From: Candidatus Protoclostridium gallicola
Lineage (GTDB): Bacteria; Bacillota; Clostridia; Christensenellales; Pumilibacteraceae
Assembly: GCA_904387375.1 (NCBI GenBank)
Contig: CAJFLE010000011.1
Span: 1 to 46,493 of the forward strand
Length of the DNA: 46,493 nucleotides
Reading direction: 5' to 3'
In this document: piece by piece, positions 8,113 to 18,193 of the stretch
Position numbering within the stretch: the first letter of the stretch is position 1
Layout of the letters: each line of letters starts with the position of its first letter
Translations under genes and position numbers: made by a program
The notes under the pieces: model-generated
Databases searched by the model: none
What the model was told of the DNA's origin: nothing
What the model saw: only the letters and a program-made list of their open reading frames with translations

Positions 8113-9150
8113 ATGAAACGCATAATACTTACGGGCGGAGGCACCGCCGGCCATATAATGCCCATAGTGGCGCTGCTTCCCGAACTGCGCAGGCATTTCG
8201 GGGAGATACATTTTTTCGGGCGGAGCGAGGGCATCGAGCGCGAACTCACGGCAAAAGAGGACGTGATCTATCACGCGGCGGATTGCCCGAGGCTGGAACG
8301 CGGCAAAGTGTTCGGCAATGTCTCGGTGCCGTTCAGGCTGATTGCCGCCGTGCGCAGGGCGAAAAAGCTGATCGCGGAAATAAAGCCGGACGTCGTATTT
8401 TCCAAAGGCGGATACGTCGCGCTGCCCGCGTCCCTCGGCGCCGGAAAAGTCCCGCTCGTGCTGCACGAGAGCGACACATCGCTGGGACTGGCAAACAGAC
8501 TGTCCGCGCGGAAAGCGGCCGTCATCTGTTCATCTTTTCCCCTGCCGCCCTGCGCGGGCAAAGAGGTGCGGCAGACGGGCAGTCCGCTGCGCAGGCAGCT
8601 GTATGCGGGGCGCAGGAGCGCCGGGCTGGCCAGATGCGGCTTCGGCGGGCGGCGCAAAGTGCTGCTCGTCACCGGCGGCAGTCTGGGCGCGCGGGCGATC
8701 AACGAAGCGGTGGACGCCAATCTCGTCGCGCTCACCGAGAAATACGACGTGATCCACATACGCGGCAGAGGCAACGGCAGGCCTCCCGCGCCGGGATACT
8801 TCCCCATAGAATTCACCGAAGACGTGTACGATTATTTCGCAGCCGCCGACTTCGCCGTCACCCGCGGAGGCGGCAACACAATATTCGAGCTGGGCGCCCT
8901 CGGCATCCCCATGCTCATCGTTCCGCTGCCCAAGGGAGCGAGCCGCGGCGATCAGGTGCGGAACGCCGAATACTTCGCTCAGCATTCCCTTGCGCTCGCC
9001 GCCGACCAGAGCGGTCTGCCCGACAGGCTGTGCGGTCTGCTCGGCGAGCTGGAATTCAAAGCGCCCGCGCTCATCGGCGCGATGAAGCGGTATTCCTTCG
9101 ACGGCACGGCGCAGATAGCGGAACTGCTTGCGGAACTGGCGGGAGCATAA
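8113..9150 (+). CDS. murG: MurG: UDP-GlcNAc--undecaprenyl-PP-MurNAc-pentapeptide GlcNAc transferase
   Basis: GT28-family enzyme that adds GlcNAc to lipid I to give lipid II at the inner face of the membrane. 345 aa when started at the ATG at 8113 behind ACGGAGAAAGACA; the upstream in-frame codons lie in the divergent promoter region and lack family similarity. Motifs in order: GGGTAGHIMP (residues 7-16), SKGGYVALP, ITGGSLGARAIN-like second Rossmann entry, then TRGGGNTIFELGALGIPMLI and GDQVRNAEYF near the UDP-GlcNAc site. It stands outside any mur/dcw cluster, divergent from glpK. Confidence 0.9.
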   Translation: MKRIILTGGGTAGHIMPIVALLPELRRHFGEIHFFGRSEGIERELTAKEDVIYHAADCPRLERGKVFGNVSVPFRLIAAVRRAKKLIAEIKPDVVFSKGGYVALPASLGAGKVPLVLHESDTSLGLANRLSARKAAVICSSFPLPPCAGKEVRQTGSPLRRQLYAGRRSAGLARCGFGGRRKVLLVTGGSLGARAINEAVDANLVALTEKYDVIHIRGRGNGRPPAPGYFPIEFTEDVYDYFAAADFAVTRGGGNTIFELGALGIPMLIVPLPKGASRGDQVRNAEYFAQHSLALAADQSGLPDRLCGLLGELEFKAPALIGAMKRYSFDGTAQIAELLAELAGA

Positions 9151-9203
9151 AACGCCAGTTTGATAATTTTGTGATAAAAAATGAAAATTTTTCGCAAAAA
9201 GTG

Positions 9204-9232
9204 TTTACAATAACACAAAATTATGATATGAT
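9204..9232 (+). promoter_or_regulatory. SigA promoter of the small membrane protein gene
   Basis: TTTACA (9204-9209), 17-bp spacer, TATGAT (9227-9232), about 33 bp upstream of the ATG at 9265, in an AT-rich stretch. Confidence 0.65.
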
Positions 9233-9264
9233 AATATCGTAAGAAAGACCTGAGAGGGGGAAGC

Positions 9265-9759
9265 ATGAGTAAAGTCAGGCTGAAACTCAAATGCGGAAAA
9301 AACGAAGCGCTGGACTTCATTGCCGCTGCCGAAGCAGACGGCATTGAAAAAGCGCGGTGCGACGACGAAGGCGTGGAAATAAGGCTGACCAAAGAGGAAG
9401 GCGGAGTGCGCGTCGTCGAATACGTGTTCCGCGGCGAGGTGTCAGACGACGAGATTTCGGGAACGTTCGTCCGCCCCGACCCGCGGCGCGAAGATATTCC
9501 GGGGCCGCTCAAAAGCGCGCTAATCGTCACGCTCTGCATCATAATATTTGCAGCGCTGTTCGCCGCAGTATACCTCGGCGTGCTGTTGTTTGCGCGCAGT
9601 CCGGCGCTGGCGCTCTATATCGCCCTGCCGGTTTTCGCGACCATAATAGCCGCGGGGACGGTTATCGGCATAATCACCGGCAACAAGCGCAGGCAGCTCG
9701 GTCGGCTGAAAGCCTTTCTGCTCCCCGTCGCCGGCGGCGATAACAAAACAAAAAGATGA
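9265..9759 (+). CDS. Uncharacterised small membrane protein (two TM helices)
   Basis: 164 aa, no family recognised. The N-terminal ~90 residues are soluble and charged; two hydrophobic helices follow at roughly 92-115 and 120-142, then a short basic tail. The strong ribosome site GAGGGGG precedes the start. It has its own promoter and ends at a shared terminator, so it appears to be a single-gene unit. Confidence 0.8.
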   Translation: MSKVRLKLKCGKNEALDFIAAAEADGIEKARCDDEGVEIRLTKEEGGVRVVEYVFRGEVSDDEISGTFVRPDPRREDIPGPLKSALIVTLCIIIFAALFAAVYLGVLLFARSPALALYIALPVFATIIAAGTVIGIITGNKRRQLGRLKAFLLPVAGGDNKTKR

Positions 9760-9771
9760 CAAGACAAAGAC

Positions 9772-9802
9772 AAATGCCCGGGCAATGATGTCCGGGCATT
9801 TT
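9772..9802. terminator. Bidirectional terminator between the small membrane gene and ktrA
   Basis: AAATGCCCGG pairs with CCGGGCATTT (10 bp) around an 11-nt loop. It has A-rich and T-rich flanks on both sides and lies between two convergent genes. Confidence 0.75.
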
Positions 9803-9831
9803 CAAATGAGTTAATTTTCAGACCAAACGGG

Positions 9832-10509
9832 TTATTTAAGCTTACCGGCAAGAGTCTTTATGTCCGAAGACATACCGCCGATAACCAGCCTGTCGCTTTC
9901 CGCCAGTACTGTATCCGCCGCCGGCGAGGTGTTTATGCCGCCGTTCGTTATCACGATAAGGACGTTGACGCCGTAGTGCGAACGGAGATTGAGTTCGGAC
10001 AGTTTTCTGCCCGCCCAGTCGGAGGGCACCGCCACCTGCGCTATGCTGTAATCCGCGGTCACCGAAATTATGTCGTCTATCTGCGGCTGAGTGAGCAGGC
10101 GCGCGGTCTTCTTCGCGCTGTCGGCCTCGGGAATGACGATATAGTCCACGCCGATCTTTTCGAGTATTTCGGCGTGCTGCGCGGTCTGCGCCTTGGCGAC
10201 GATGTACTCCACGCCCATGTGCTTGCAGTTGAGCGCGGTGATGATGGACGACTGCATGTCGTCGCCGATGGCGACCACGACGCAGTCGAACTCGGTGATA
10301 CCGATCTCGCGCAGGTTGCGTTCCTCGGAAACGTCTGCGACCACGGTGTGCGTGACGTAATCCGCCACCTCGTATATGCGCTCTTCGCACCTGTCGACGG
10401 CCAGCACCTCGCAGTCGGTCGCGCCCAGCGCCTTTGCCAGCTCGATGCCGAAGCGGCCGAGCCCGAGCACCGCCACCTGTTTCATATCCGATTTGGGTAA
10501 TTTGTTCAT
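9832..10509 (-). CDS. ktrA: Potassium uptake regulatory subunit (TrkA/KtrA family, RCK domain)
   Basis: 225 aa. RCK_N Rossmann domain with GLGRFG at residues 16-21 and the nucleotide-ribose Asp of AVDRCEE about 20 residues later; a C-terminal RCK_C (TrkA-C) domain follows from about residue 140. The family forms a cytosolic ring that binds ATP/ADP or NAD and gates the membrane subunit. It starts 12 bp after the KtrB/TrkH stop, behind GGAG. The single RCK unit and its pairing with a ~457-aa pore protein fit Ktr better than the double-length TrkA of enterobacteria. Confidence 0.9.
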   Translation of the reverse strand: MNKLPKSDMKQVAVLGLGRFGIELAKALGATDCEVLAVDRCEERIYEVADYVTHTVVADVSEERNLREIGITEFDCVVVAIGDDMQSSIITALNCKHMGVEYIVAKAQTAQHAEILEKIGVDYIVIPEADSAKKTARLLTQPQIDDIISVTADYSIAQVAVPSDWAGRKLSELNLRSHYGVNVLIVITNGGINTSPAADTVLAESDRLVIGGMSSDIKTLAGKLK

Positions 10510-10521
10510 TTCATCGCTCCG

Positions 10522-11895
10522 TTAAAGTATTATGCCGGCCTCGGGATATTTGACGCCCGAACGCCGCTGCGACGGCGACACGAACGCCATGAAGAAGCCG
10601 AACGAGCCTATTCTGCCTATATACATGTCGAGTATGATTATTATTTTCCCGGCAATATTCAGCCCCGGCGTCACGCTGCGCGACAGTCCGACGGTTGCGT
10701 ATGCGCTCACCTGTTCGAACAGCAGCTGACCGAAAGTGAAATCGCTGCCGCATGCGATGCTCAGCCCGAGCATGCTGACGACGGCTACGCCTATTGCGAG
10801 CGTAAGCACGGTGGACGCCTTGGCGATCGTTTCGCGGCCTATGCTGCGGCGGCTGATGACCACCTGATCGCGTCCGCGCAGCGTCGCGTACACGGTGACG
10901 AGAAGCACGAACAGCGTCGCCGTCTTGATACCGCCGCCCGTGCTGCCCGGGCATACGCCCACAAACATGAGCAGTATGGTAAGCGATTGCGAGAATCCGG
11001 TCATGGAATTCTGGTCGATCGTGAAGAACCCTGCGGTACGCGACGTGATCGACTGGAAGAAGGAATTGAGAATCTTCTCTCCCACGTTCATGTCGCCCAT
11101 CGTGCCGGGGTTGGAAAACTCCGCGGCAAAGAAGCCGACGGCGCCGACAAGAATGAGAGCGCCTGTCATGCATATCATGATCTTGGTATGAAGTTTAAGT
11201 TTTTTCCATCTGCGCGTACGCACCACGTCTGAGATAACGACGAAACCGATACCGCCGAAAACGATGAGCAGCATTATGACTATGAGAATGAACGGATCGG
11301 ACGAATACATCGACAGCGACGTGCCGTTTTCAGATACTATGTCGAAACCGGAGTTACAGAACGCCATGACGCTGTGGAACACGCCGTACCAAACCGCGGT
11401 GCCGAAATCGTAGTGCCGTGCGAACGCCGCGGTAAGGAGCACCGCTCCGCAAAGCTCCACTATACCGGTCAGCCGCACGATATCGAAGGTCATGCGTTTC
11501 AAGTCGGACATATCCGTCTGCGACAGATCTTCGCTCAGGTGCATGCGCTTGCGCAGCGACACCTTTTTCCTGATGAAAAGGTACATAGCCGACGACAGCG
11601 ACATAAAGCCCAGCCCGCCTATCTGGACGAGCAGCAGCATCACTATATGACCGAAAAGCGTCAGATCCGTGGCGACCACGTTCACCGTCAGTCCGGTGAC
11701 GCACGTCGCGCTCGTCGCCGTGAACAGCGCGTCGATGAACGACATAGCCCCGTCTGCCGTCGTGGAAACAGGCAGAAGAAGCAGCAGCGTACCCGTAAGA
11801 ATGACGACGAGAAAGCTCAGCATCGCCAGTCTTATGGGGGTGAATATTTTTTCGGCAATTTTTCTTATGCCTTTTCCGCGTGTGCCCGTATCCAT
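10522..11895 (-). CDS. ktrB: Potassium transporter pore subunit (TrkH/KtrB family)
   Basis: 457 aa, integral membrane protein built from four M1-P-M2 repeats. The pore-loop filters are visible in order: TATSATCVTGLT, HSVMAFCNSGFD, QSITSRTAGFFT and SAYATVGLS, each with the conserved filter glycine. Near the third repeat GVCPGSTGGGIKT forms the conserved loop. Works with the adjacent RCK subunit for Na+- or H+-coupled K+ uptake. It has a consensus promoter; the ribosome site before ATG 11895 is weak (CGGA). Confidence 0.92.
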   Translation of the reverse strand: MDTGTRGKGIRKIAEKIFTPIRLAMLSFLVVILTGTLLLLLPVSTTADGAMSFIDALFTATSATCVTGLTVNVVATDLTLFGHIVMLLLVQIGGLGFMSLSSAMYLFIRKKVSLRKRMHLSEDLSQTDMSDLKRMTFDIVRLTGIVELCGAVLLTAAFARHYDFGTAVWYGVFHSVMAFCNSGFDIVSENGTSLSMYSSDPFILIVIMLLIVFGGIGFVVISDVVRTRRWKKLKLHTKIMICMTGALILVGAVGFFAAEFSNPGTMGDMNVGEKILNSFFQSITSRTAGFFTIDQNSMTGFSQSLTILLMFVGVCPGSTGGGIKTATLFVLLVTVYATLRGRDQVVISRRSIGRETIAKASTVLTLAIGVAVVSMLGLSIACGSDFTFGQLLFEQVSAYATVGLSRSVTPGLNIAGKIIIILDMYIGRIGSFGFFMAFVSPSQRRSGVKYPEAGIIL

Positions 11896-11932
11896 AATTT
11901 CCGCGTCCGCGCTATGGCGCGCGAACAGTGTT

Positions 11933-11961
11933 ATTATACCTTATATAACCGACGCAGTCAA
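11933..11961 (-). promoter_or_regulatory. SigA promoter of the ktrB-ktrA operon
   Basis: Minus strand TTGACT (11961-11956), 17-bp spacer, TATAAT (11938-11933). A small CGCGC-centred hairpin lies between it and the start codon. Confidence 0.75.
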
Positions 11962-12004
11962 GAAAAAATATCCGAAAAAATGTTTTATGACCCTTTTTAT
12001 ATAT

Positions 12005-12033
12005 TTGATATGCATAAAAGATTGTGATATAAT
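12005..12033 (+). promoter_or_regulatory. SigA promoter of gdhA
   Basis: TTGATA (12005-12010), 17-bp spacer, TATAAT (12028-12033). The leader is about 60 nt and ends in GGGAGGAAACATAA before the ATG. Confidence 0.75.
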
Positions 12034-12100
12034 TACTTTGCTGTGCTAAAGCGGCGCAACAAAAAACAAGGCAAATCTTTATTCCCGGGAGGAAACATAA

Positions 12101-13447
<1,347 letters not shown>

Positions 13448-13475
13448 TAAGTATACATATTAAAGACTTATGCCG

Positions 13476-13503
13476 AAAGGGGCTCCGAAAACGGAGCCCC
13501 TTT
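13476..13503 (+). terminator. Intrinsic terminator of gdhA
   Basis: Perfect 12-bp stem AAAGGGGCTCCG/CGGAGCCCCTTT with an AAAA loop, followed by a T-rich tract. Confidence 0.85.
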
Positions 13504-13569
13504 GCTTAATTTTGCGAAAACGAGAATTCCTATCGACAGACCGCCGAGAGAGATAAACCGCGAAAACCG

Positions 13570-13598
13570 TTGTGAAAACGCAAGAAATATGATATAAT
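13570..13598 (+). promoter_or_regulatory. SigA promoter of the GNAT-mscL pair
   Basis: TTGTGA (13570-13575), 17-bp spacer, TATAAT (13593-13598), followed by GGAGG before the ATG at 13624. Confidence 0.7.
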
Positions 13599-13623
13599 AA
13601 AGCGGCAACGGAGGCGGTGAGCC

Positions 13624-14100
13624 ATGGAAATCAGGATAAGAAAAGCGGAAAAAAGATACGCCGGGGCGCTCGCGCGGCTGCTTAAACAGGTGGGCGCGGT
13701 GCACGGCGAAGGACGGCCGGACATCTACGAACGGCGGCCGAGCAAGTACGACGAAAAAGCCGCGCTGGAACTCGTCGGGAGCGGCGTTGGCATACTCGTT
13801 GCCGAGGAAGGCGGAGAGATCCGCGGCGAACTTATCTACAAGATCATGAACCGCGAGGGCGACGGCTTTTACAGGCCGCGCAAGTGGCTGTACATAGACG
13901 ACTTATGCGTGGACGAGGGCGCGCGGGGGCGCGGCATAGCGCACGCGCTGGAAGCGGAAGCGGAACGCATAGCGGCGGCGGAAGGCTGCGACGCGGTGGA
14001 GCTGAACTGCTGGGCGTTCAATACGCGGGCGACGGCGTTCTACGAAAGCGCCGGTTTTACGCGGCAGAAATCGCAATACGAAAAGATACTGAAAAAATAA
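13624..14100 (+). CDS. GNAT-family N-acetyltransferase
   Basis: 158 aa, single GNAT fold. The acetyl-CoA loop is ARGRGIAHALEAEAE at about residues 99-113, preceded by LYIDDLCVDE (beta-4). The C-terminal NTRATAFYESAGF motif is typical of side-chain or small-molecule acetyltransferases. The acceptor is unknown. Co-transcribed with mscL (17-bp gap). Confidence 0.85.
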   Translation: MEIRIRKAEKRYAGALARLLKQVGAVHGEGRPDIYERRPSKYDEKAALELVGSGVGILVAEEGGEIRGELIYKIMNREGDGFYRPRKWLYIDDLCVDEGARGRGIAHALEAEAERIAAAEGCDAVELNCWAFNTRATAFYESAGFTRQKSQYEKILKK

Positions 14101-14117
14101 ACGGAGGATAATACGAA

Positions 14118-14636
14118 ATGAAGAAACTGTTTGCCGAATTCAAGGCGTTCATTTCCAAAGGCAACGTTATCGACCTTGCCGTAGGTATGATTATAGGCAG
14201 CGCGTTCACCGCCATAGTGACCGCCGTCGTCAACGGCATACTCACGCCGCTCATCAACTGGATCCCGGGCGCGGACGGCACCGGCGCGCTGCAGGTCGTG
14301 CTGAGAGAGGCCGTCACCGACGAAACGGGCGCGGTTGTAACGGAAGCGCTCGTCATCGACTTCGGCGCCGTAATCTCGGCTGTGGTCACTTTCCTGCTCA
14401 CCGCGCTCATACTGTTTATTATAGTCAAAGCCGTATCGTCGGCACAGAAGCGTCAGGCAAAGATGCGCGAAGAGCTCAAAAAAGCGCACGAGGACAAGCT
14501 GCGTGCAGAGGGCAAGCTGCCCCCGCTCGAAGAGCAGCCCGAAGCCGCGCCCGCAGAGGTCAAGCCCACGACGGAAGAACTGCTCGAACAGATACGCGAT
14601 CTGCTCGCGGCGCAAAACGCGAAAAAGGACGCTTAA
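14118..14636 (+). CDS. mscL: Large-conductance mechanosensitive channel
   Basis: 172 aa, longer than the usual ~130-150. N-terminal amphipathic helix and TM1 with FKAFISKGNVIDLAVGMIIG, the pore-lining signature; a periplasmic loop of about 50 residues; TM2 at about 88-108; then a long charged C-terminal helix with a Pro/Glu-rich linker. Opens under membrane tension to release solutes in hypo-osmotic shock. AGGA ribosome site; second gene after the acetyltransferase. Confidence 0.95.
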   Translation: MKKLFAEFKAFISKGNVIDLAVGMIIGSAFTAIVTAVVNGILTPLINWIPGADGTGALQVVLREAVTDETGAVVTEALVIDFGAVISAVVTFLLTALILFIIVKAVSSAQKRQAKMREELKKAHEDKLRAEGKLPPLEEQPEAAPAEVKPTTEELLEQIRDLLAAQNAKKDA

Positions 14637-14657
14637 AACTGTCATGCTATAGAATAA

Positions 14658-14692
14658 ACGAAAAGCGCACGGCCCTGCCGTGCGCTTTTCGT
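14658..14692 (+). terminator. Terminator of the GNAT-mscL unit
   Basis: ACGAAAAGCGCACGG pairs with CCGTGCGCTTTTCGT (15 bp) around CCCTG. It has a short T-rich tail and lies 20 bp after the mscL stop. Confidence 0.8.
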
Positions 14693-14868
14693 TGTATATC
14701 TTTTGTGTTTTATACAATGCATTCTACCCCTCTATATATAAGACGTTTTAACCCACGCTTTTTTACGCAATTTTTTCAAAATTTTTCAAAAAATTTTTAT
14801 AAATGTTTATGTATTCTTCATTACATTTTTTACGACTCACGCCAGCCGGCATAAAGCCGGAATGCGGT

Positions 14869-15624
14869 TCATTCCTCGATTGCCGGCGACTCGTTGAAGC
14901 CCCAGGCGTTTGCGCACTCCGGCTCGGTACACCAGCCCGTAAACTTATATCCCTCGCGTTCGGATTTGGGCGGACGGCTCAGTATTTCGCCTTCCCCGAT
15001 ATTGTCGAGGCGATAATATCCGCCGTTCACTTCGTCGGAATAGTTGTTCATGAACTCCACGTTGGCGGGGAAATACCTATCCGAAGTTTCCGGCACCATG
15101 GTTTCGTACAGCGACCGGTACAAATAAATTCTGTTCGTATGCGAGACCCCTTCGACAAACATATCGAAGGTATCGGCGCAATACATAATCTCGACGTCGG
15201 GCAGCTTATATAACGCCAGATTCTCGATCGAAATTATATTGTCGTGAATATACAATTTTTCGAGTTCATAGCTTTCGAGCCGATAATAAATCGATCCCAT
15301 CAGCGTCAGTTCCTCATGGCTCTGATAACCGATATGTTTAACCGGTCTGCCGTCTATTTCCCGCGGGATATCTATCTCCGTCTGATCCCGTCCCGACGCG
15401 GTAAAACCGACGATCGCTACCGCTTCGGCGTCCGGATCGTCGCTCTCCCGGTCACGCACGACGATATATTGGAAAAGCCCGTAATCATTCTTCGGATCTT
15501 CGCGGCAGCAACGGATCATTAAAATTATGGACATGCACGAAGCGAAACACACGACCATGTAGCACATTATTCCTATAAGAACGATTTTCACTATTTTTTT
15601 CGCTTTTCTCCCCGGTTCTTTCAT
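14869..15624 (-). CDS. Membrane-anchored InlB/LRR-like surface protein, uncharacterised
   Basis: 251 aa. A hydrophobic N-terminal segment (residues ~10-37, containing CFASC, which could be a poor lipobox) is followed by an extracellular part. The middle (TEIDIPREIDGRPVKHIG, LEKLYIHDNIISIENLAL) resembles BspA-type leucine-rich repeats. The C-terminus (EGYKFTGWCTEPEC) resembles one InlB B-repeat that stops early. AAGGAGAAG ribosome site. The AT-rich 230 bp beyond its stop holds no gene. Function unknown. Confidence 0.75.
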   Translation of the reverse strand: MKEPGRKAKKIVKIVLIGIMCYMVVCFASCMSIILMIRCCREDPKNDYGLFQYIVVRDRESDDPDAEAVAIVGFTASGRDQTEIDIPREIDGRPVKHIGYQSHEELTLMGSIYYRLESYELEKLYIHDNIISIENLALYKLPDVEIMYCADTFDMFVEGVSHTNRIYLYRSLYETMVPETSDRYFPANVEFMNNYSDEVNGGYYRLDNIGEGEILSRPPKSEREGYKFTGWCTEPECANAWGFNESPAIEE

Positions 15625-15755
15625 CTCTTCTTCTCCTTGTTGTCCGAAAATATCCGCCGCTTGGCGGCGCCTCTACTTATACAACGTTCCGGCACGCGAT
15701 TTTTCCCGCATTTTTCAAAATTTTTCCGAAATTTTTTCGCGAGAATTTTTCGGGG

Positions 15756-15795
15756 CGCGAAAAAGCCGCGATATTGCGCGGATCAATATGCGGCT
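15756..15795 (-). terminator. Terminator after the TtcA-like gene
   Basis: On the minus strand AGCCGC-ATATTG pairs with CAATAT-(C)-GCGGCT around a 7-nt loop and runs into CTTTTTC. It lies about 20 bp after the stop at 15815. Confidence 0.7.
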
Positions 15796-15814
15796 TGTCT
15801 GCGAAAACCAAAGC

Positions 15815-16549
15815 TTATCCCTCGTCCGCAGGGTCGTCCCAGAGGGAGTTGCGCGACGGATTGAACAGCGCGCGCTTTAAGTTTCGGTCGGCAATATAGC
15901 CGGAGTCCTTATCCACGCGGCGGATGAGCTCTTTCATATACTCGCGGTTGGTGCGGCGGTTGACCGGGCACGGATTGTTCACTATGGGGATATTCGTATC
16001 GGCGCAAAGCGCGGCTATATCCTTTTCGTCGGCGTAGACGAGCGGGCGGATCACCGTCACGCCGCTGCGCGACATGTGGCTGACGGGCTTGAACGTGCTC
16101 AGCCTGCCCTCGTAGAACAGGGACATGAGCAGCGTTTCGGCGACGTCGTCGGCGTTGTGGCCGAGTGCGAGCTTATTGCAGCCCTCGCGGCGGACGACGG
16201 AAGCGAGCGCGCCGCGGCGCATTTTGGCGCAGAGCGAGCAGGGATTCTTCTCCTTTCTCACCTCGAAAATTATTTCGTAGAGCTGAGTGCGCTCGATGAC
16301 GCAGCGCACGCCGAGCGAGGCGCAGTATTCTTCCATGGGCGTATAGTCCGCGCCCGCGCCCATATCCACGGTCACGGCGATGAGGTCGAAGCGTGCGGGA
16401 GAAAAGCGGCGGAACGCGGCAAGCGCGCCGAGCAGCGCCGTCGAGTCCTTGCCGCCCGACAGCCCCACGGCGACGGAATCGCCGTCGGATATCATATTAT
16501 AGTCCTCGATCGCTCTGCGCATCGGGGACAGCAGTTTCTGCATATTCAT
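15815..16549 (-). CDS. TtcA-like tRNA 2-thiolation protein (PP-loop ATPase), probably leaderless
   Basis: 244 aa from the ATG at 16549. PP-loop SGGKDS at residues 31-36, which adenylates the target base. C104-x2-C107 (CSLC) plus a third Cys in NNPCPVNRR match the TtcA pattern of iron-sulphur cysteines; GHNADDVAETLL also fits. The known role is 2-thiocytidine 32 in tRNA; related subfamilies modify U, so the exact base is not certain. The frame is open 15 codons further upstream, but a perfect promoter occupies that sequence and puts +1 on the A of this ATG. Single-gene unit with its own terminator. Confidence 0.85.
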   Translation of the reverse strand: MNMQKLLSPMRRAIEDYNMISDGDSVAVGLSGGKDSTALLGALAAFRRFSPARFDLIAVTVDMGAGADYTPMEEYCASLGVRCVIERTQLYEIIFEVRKEKNPCSLCAKMRRGALASVVRREGCNKLALGHNADDVAETLLMSLFYEGRLSTFKPVSHMSRSGVTVIRPLVYADEKDIAALCADTNIPIVNNPCPVNRRTNREYMKELIRRVDKDSGYIADRNLKRALFNPSRNSLWDDPADEG

Positions 16550-16555
16550 GCGTAT

Positions 16556-16584
16556 ATTATAACGCGCGCCGCGTGCGGTGTCAA
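16556..16584 (-). promoter_or_regulatory. Perfect-consensus SigA promoter of the TtcA-like gene
   Basis: Minus strand TTGACA (16584-16579), 17-bp spacer, TATAAT (16561-16556). Counting the -10 end as -7 puts +1 at 16549, the first base of the ATG, so the mRNA should have no leader. An ATG at 16543 also lacks any ribosome site. Confidence 0.8.
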
Positions 16585-16589
16585 ACGAA

Positions 16590-16633
16590 AGCAAAAAGAA
16601 AGAGCGCTCCGCCGCGAAAGCGGAAACGCTCTT
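16590..16633 (-). terminator. Terminator of the acn-lysS operon
   Basis: Minus strand AAGAGCG-TTTCCGC pairs with GCGGAG-CGCTCTT (small internal mismatch) and runs into TCTTTTT. It lies about 50 bp after the lysS stop and directly abuts the next promoter. Confidence 0.75.
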
Positions 16634-16681
16634 CTTTTCAATTCGCCACGCCTTATATTATAATGTGATTTACGGCGTTTG

Positions 16682-18193
16682 TCAACCGCTTTTGAGCGGT
16701 TTCATAGTCGGGAAAAGCAATACGTCGCGTATGCTGGGACTGTCGGTCAGCAGCATGACGAGGCGGTCGAAGCCGAAGCCGAGTCCGCCCGTCGGAGGCA
16801 TGCCGTATTCGAGAGCCATGAGGAAATCCTCGTCCACTTCGGCGTTTATGCCCTGAGCCTTACGCGCCGCCACCTGCGCCTCGAAACGGCGGCGCTGGTC
16901 GATGGGGTCGTTGAGCTCGGAGAACGCGTTGCCCATTTCGTGGCAGGTAATGAAATATTCGAACCGTTCGGTGAACTGCGGCTCGCTCGCCTTACGCTTT
17001 GCAAGCGGCGAAATCTCCACGGGGTAATCGTAGATAAACGTAGGCTGAACGAGTTTGTCCTCGACGAACGCTTCGAACAGCGCGGCGAGCACGTCGCCTT
17101 TTGTCGCCTTGTCGCCGCCCTCTATCGTCACGCCCAGCTTTTTCGCCTCTGCGCGGGCGTCCTCGTCGCTTTTCCAGGCGTAATAATCGGCGCCGGAATA
17201 TTTTTTCACCGCCTCCGTCATGGACATGCGCGCCCACGGCGATTCCATATCTATCTCGGTGCCCTGATAAGTGATCACGGCGCTGCCGCACACGCTTCTG
17301 GCGACGGTGCGGTACATATCCTCTATAAGATCCATCATGCCCTTGTAGTCGGTGTAAGCCTCGTACATTTCGATGGACGTGAATTCGGGGTTATGCGTGG
17401 AGTCCATGCCCTCGTTACGGAAGATCCTGCCCACCTCGTACACCTTGTCGAAGCCGCCGACGATGAGGCGTTTGAGATAAAGCTCCGTTTCGATACGCAG
17501 GAACATGTCGATGTCCAGCGCGTTGTGATGGGTGCGAAAGGGGCGCGCCGCCGCGCCTATCTCCAGCGTATGCAGCACGGGCGTATCCACTTCGAGATAC
17601 CCTCTGCCGTCGAGGTAGCGGCGCACCTCGGACAGAATGCGGCTGCGCTTATAGAACGTGTCCTTGACCTCGGGATTCATGATGAGGTCGACGTAACGCC
17701 TGCGGTAGCGCAGCTCCTTGTCCACGAGGCCGTGGAACTTTTCGGGCAGCGGAAGCAGACTCTTGGACAGCAGTTCGAGCTTGTGCGCGTGCACGGAAAT
17801 CTCGCCGCGGCGGGTGCGGAAAACCTGACCCTCGACGCCGACGATGTCGCCGATGTCCCATTTCTTGAACGCCGCGAACGTATCCTCGCCCACGTCGTTG
17901 ACGCGGACGTATACCTGAATGCGGCCGCTGCCGTCCATGACGTCGACGAAATTCGCCTTGCCCATGTCGCGGCGGCTCATCATTCTGCCCGCGATGCGGA
18001 CTTCGGAGCCGTCCAGCTCGTCGAAATTCTCGCGTATGGCAAGCGCGGTCGAGGTGCGGTCGTATTTTACCTTTTCGTACGGATCGCTGCCCGCCTCGCG
18101 CAGTTCGCGCAGCTTGTCCAGCCTTATTCTCTTTGCCTCGCCTATATCCTCTTCGGAAAGCGGGGTTTCGTTTATTTCGTCCATATCCGCCAT
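16682..18193 (-). CDS. lysS: Lysyl-tRNA synthetase, class II
   Basis: 503 aa, normal length. N-terminal OB-fold anticodon-binding domain (RIAGRMMSRRDMGKANFVDVMD, about 65-150), then the class II catalytic domain: motif 2 (GRIFRNEGMDSTHNPEFTSIE) and motif 3 (GLGFGFDRLVMLLTDSPSIRD) before the C-terminus. Charges tRNA-Lys. Its ATG overlaps the greA stop by one base (TAATG), so the two are translationally coupled, an arrangement common in Firmicutes. Last gene of the acn operon. Confidence 0.97.
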   Translation of the reverse strand: MADMDEINETPLSEEDIGEAKRIRLDKLRELREAGSDPYEKVKYDRTSTALAIRENFDELDGSEVRIAGRMMSRRDMGKANFVDVMDGSGRIQVYVRVNDVGEDTFAAFKKWDIGDIVGVEGQVFRTRRGEISVHAHKLELLSKSLLPLPEKFHGLVDKELRYRRRYVDLIMNPEVKDTFYKRSRILSEVRRYLDGRGYLEVDTPVLHTLEIGAAARPFRTHHNALDIDMFLRIETELYLKRLIVGGFDKVYEVGRIFRNEGMDSTHNPEFTSIEMYEAYTDYKGMMDLIEDMYRTVARSVCGSAVITYQGTEIDMESPWARMSMTEAVKKYSGADYYAWKSDEDARAEAKKLGVTIEGGDKATKGDVLAALFEAFVEDKLVQPTFIYDYPVEISPLAKRKASEPQFTERFEYFITCHEMGNAFSELNDPIDQRRRFEAQVAARKAQGINAEVDEDFLMALEYGMPPTGGLGFGFDRLVMLLTDSPSIRDVLLFPTMKPLKSG

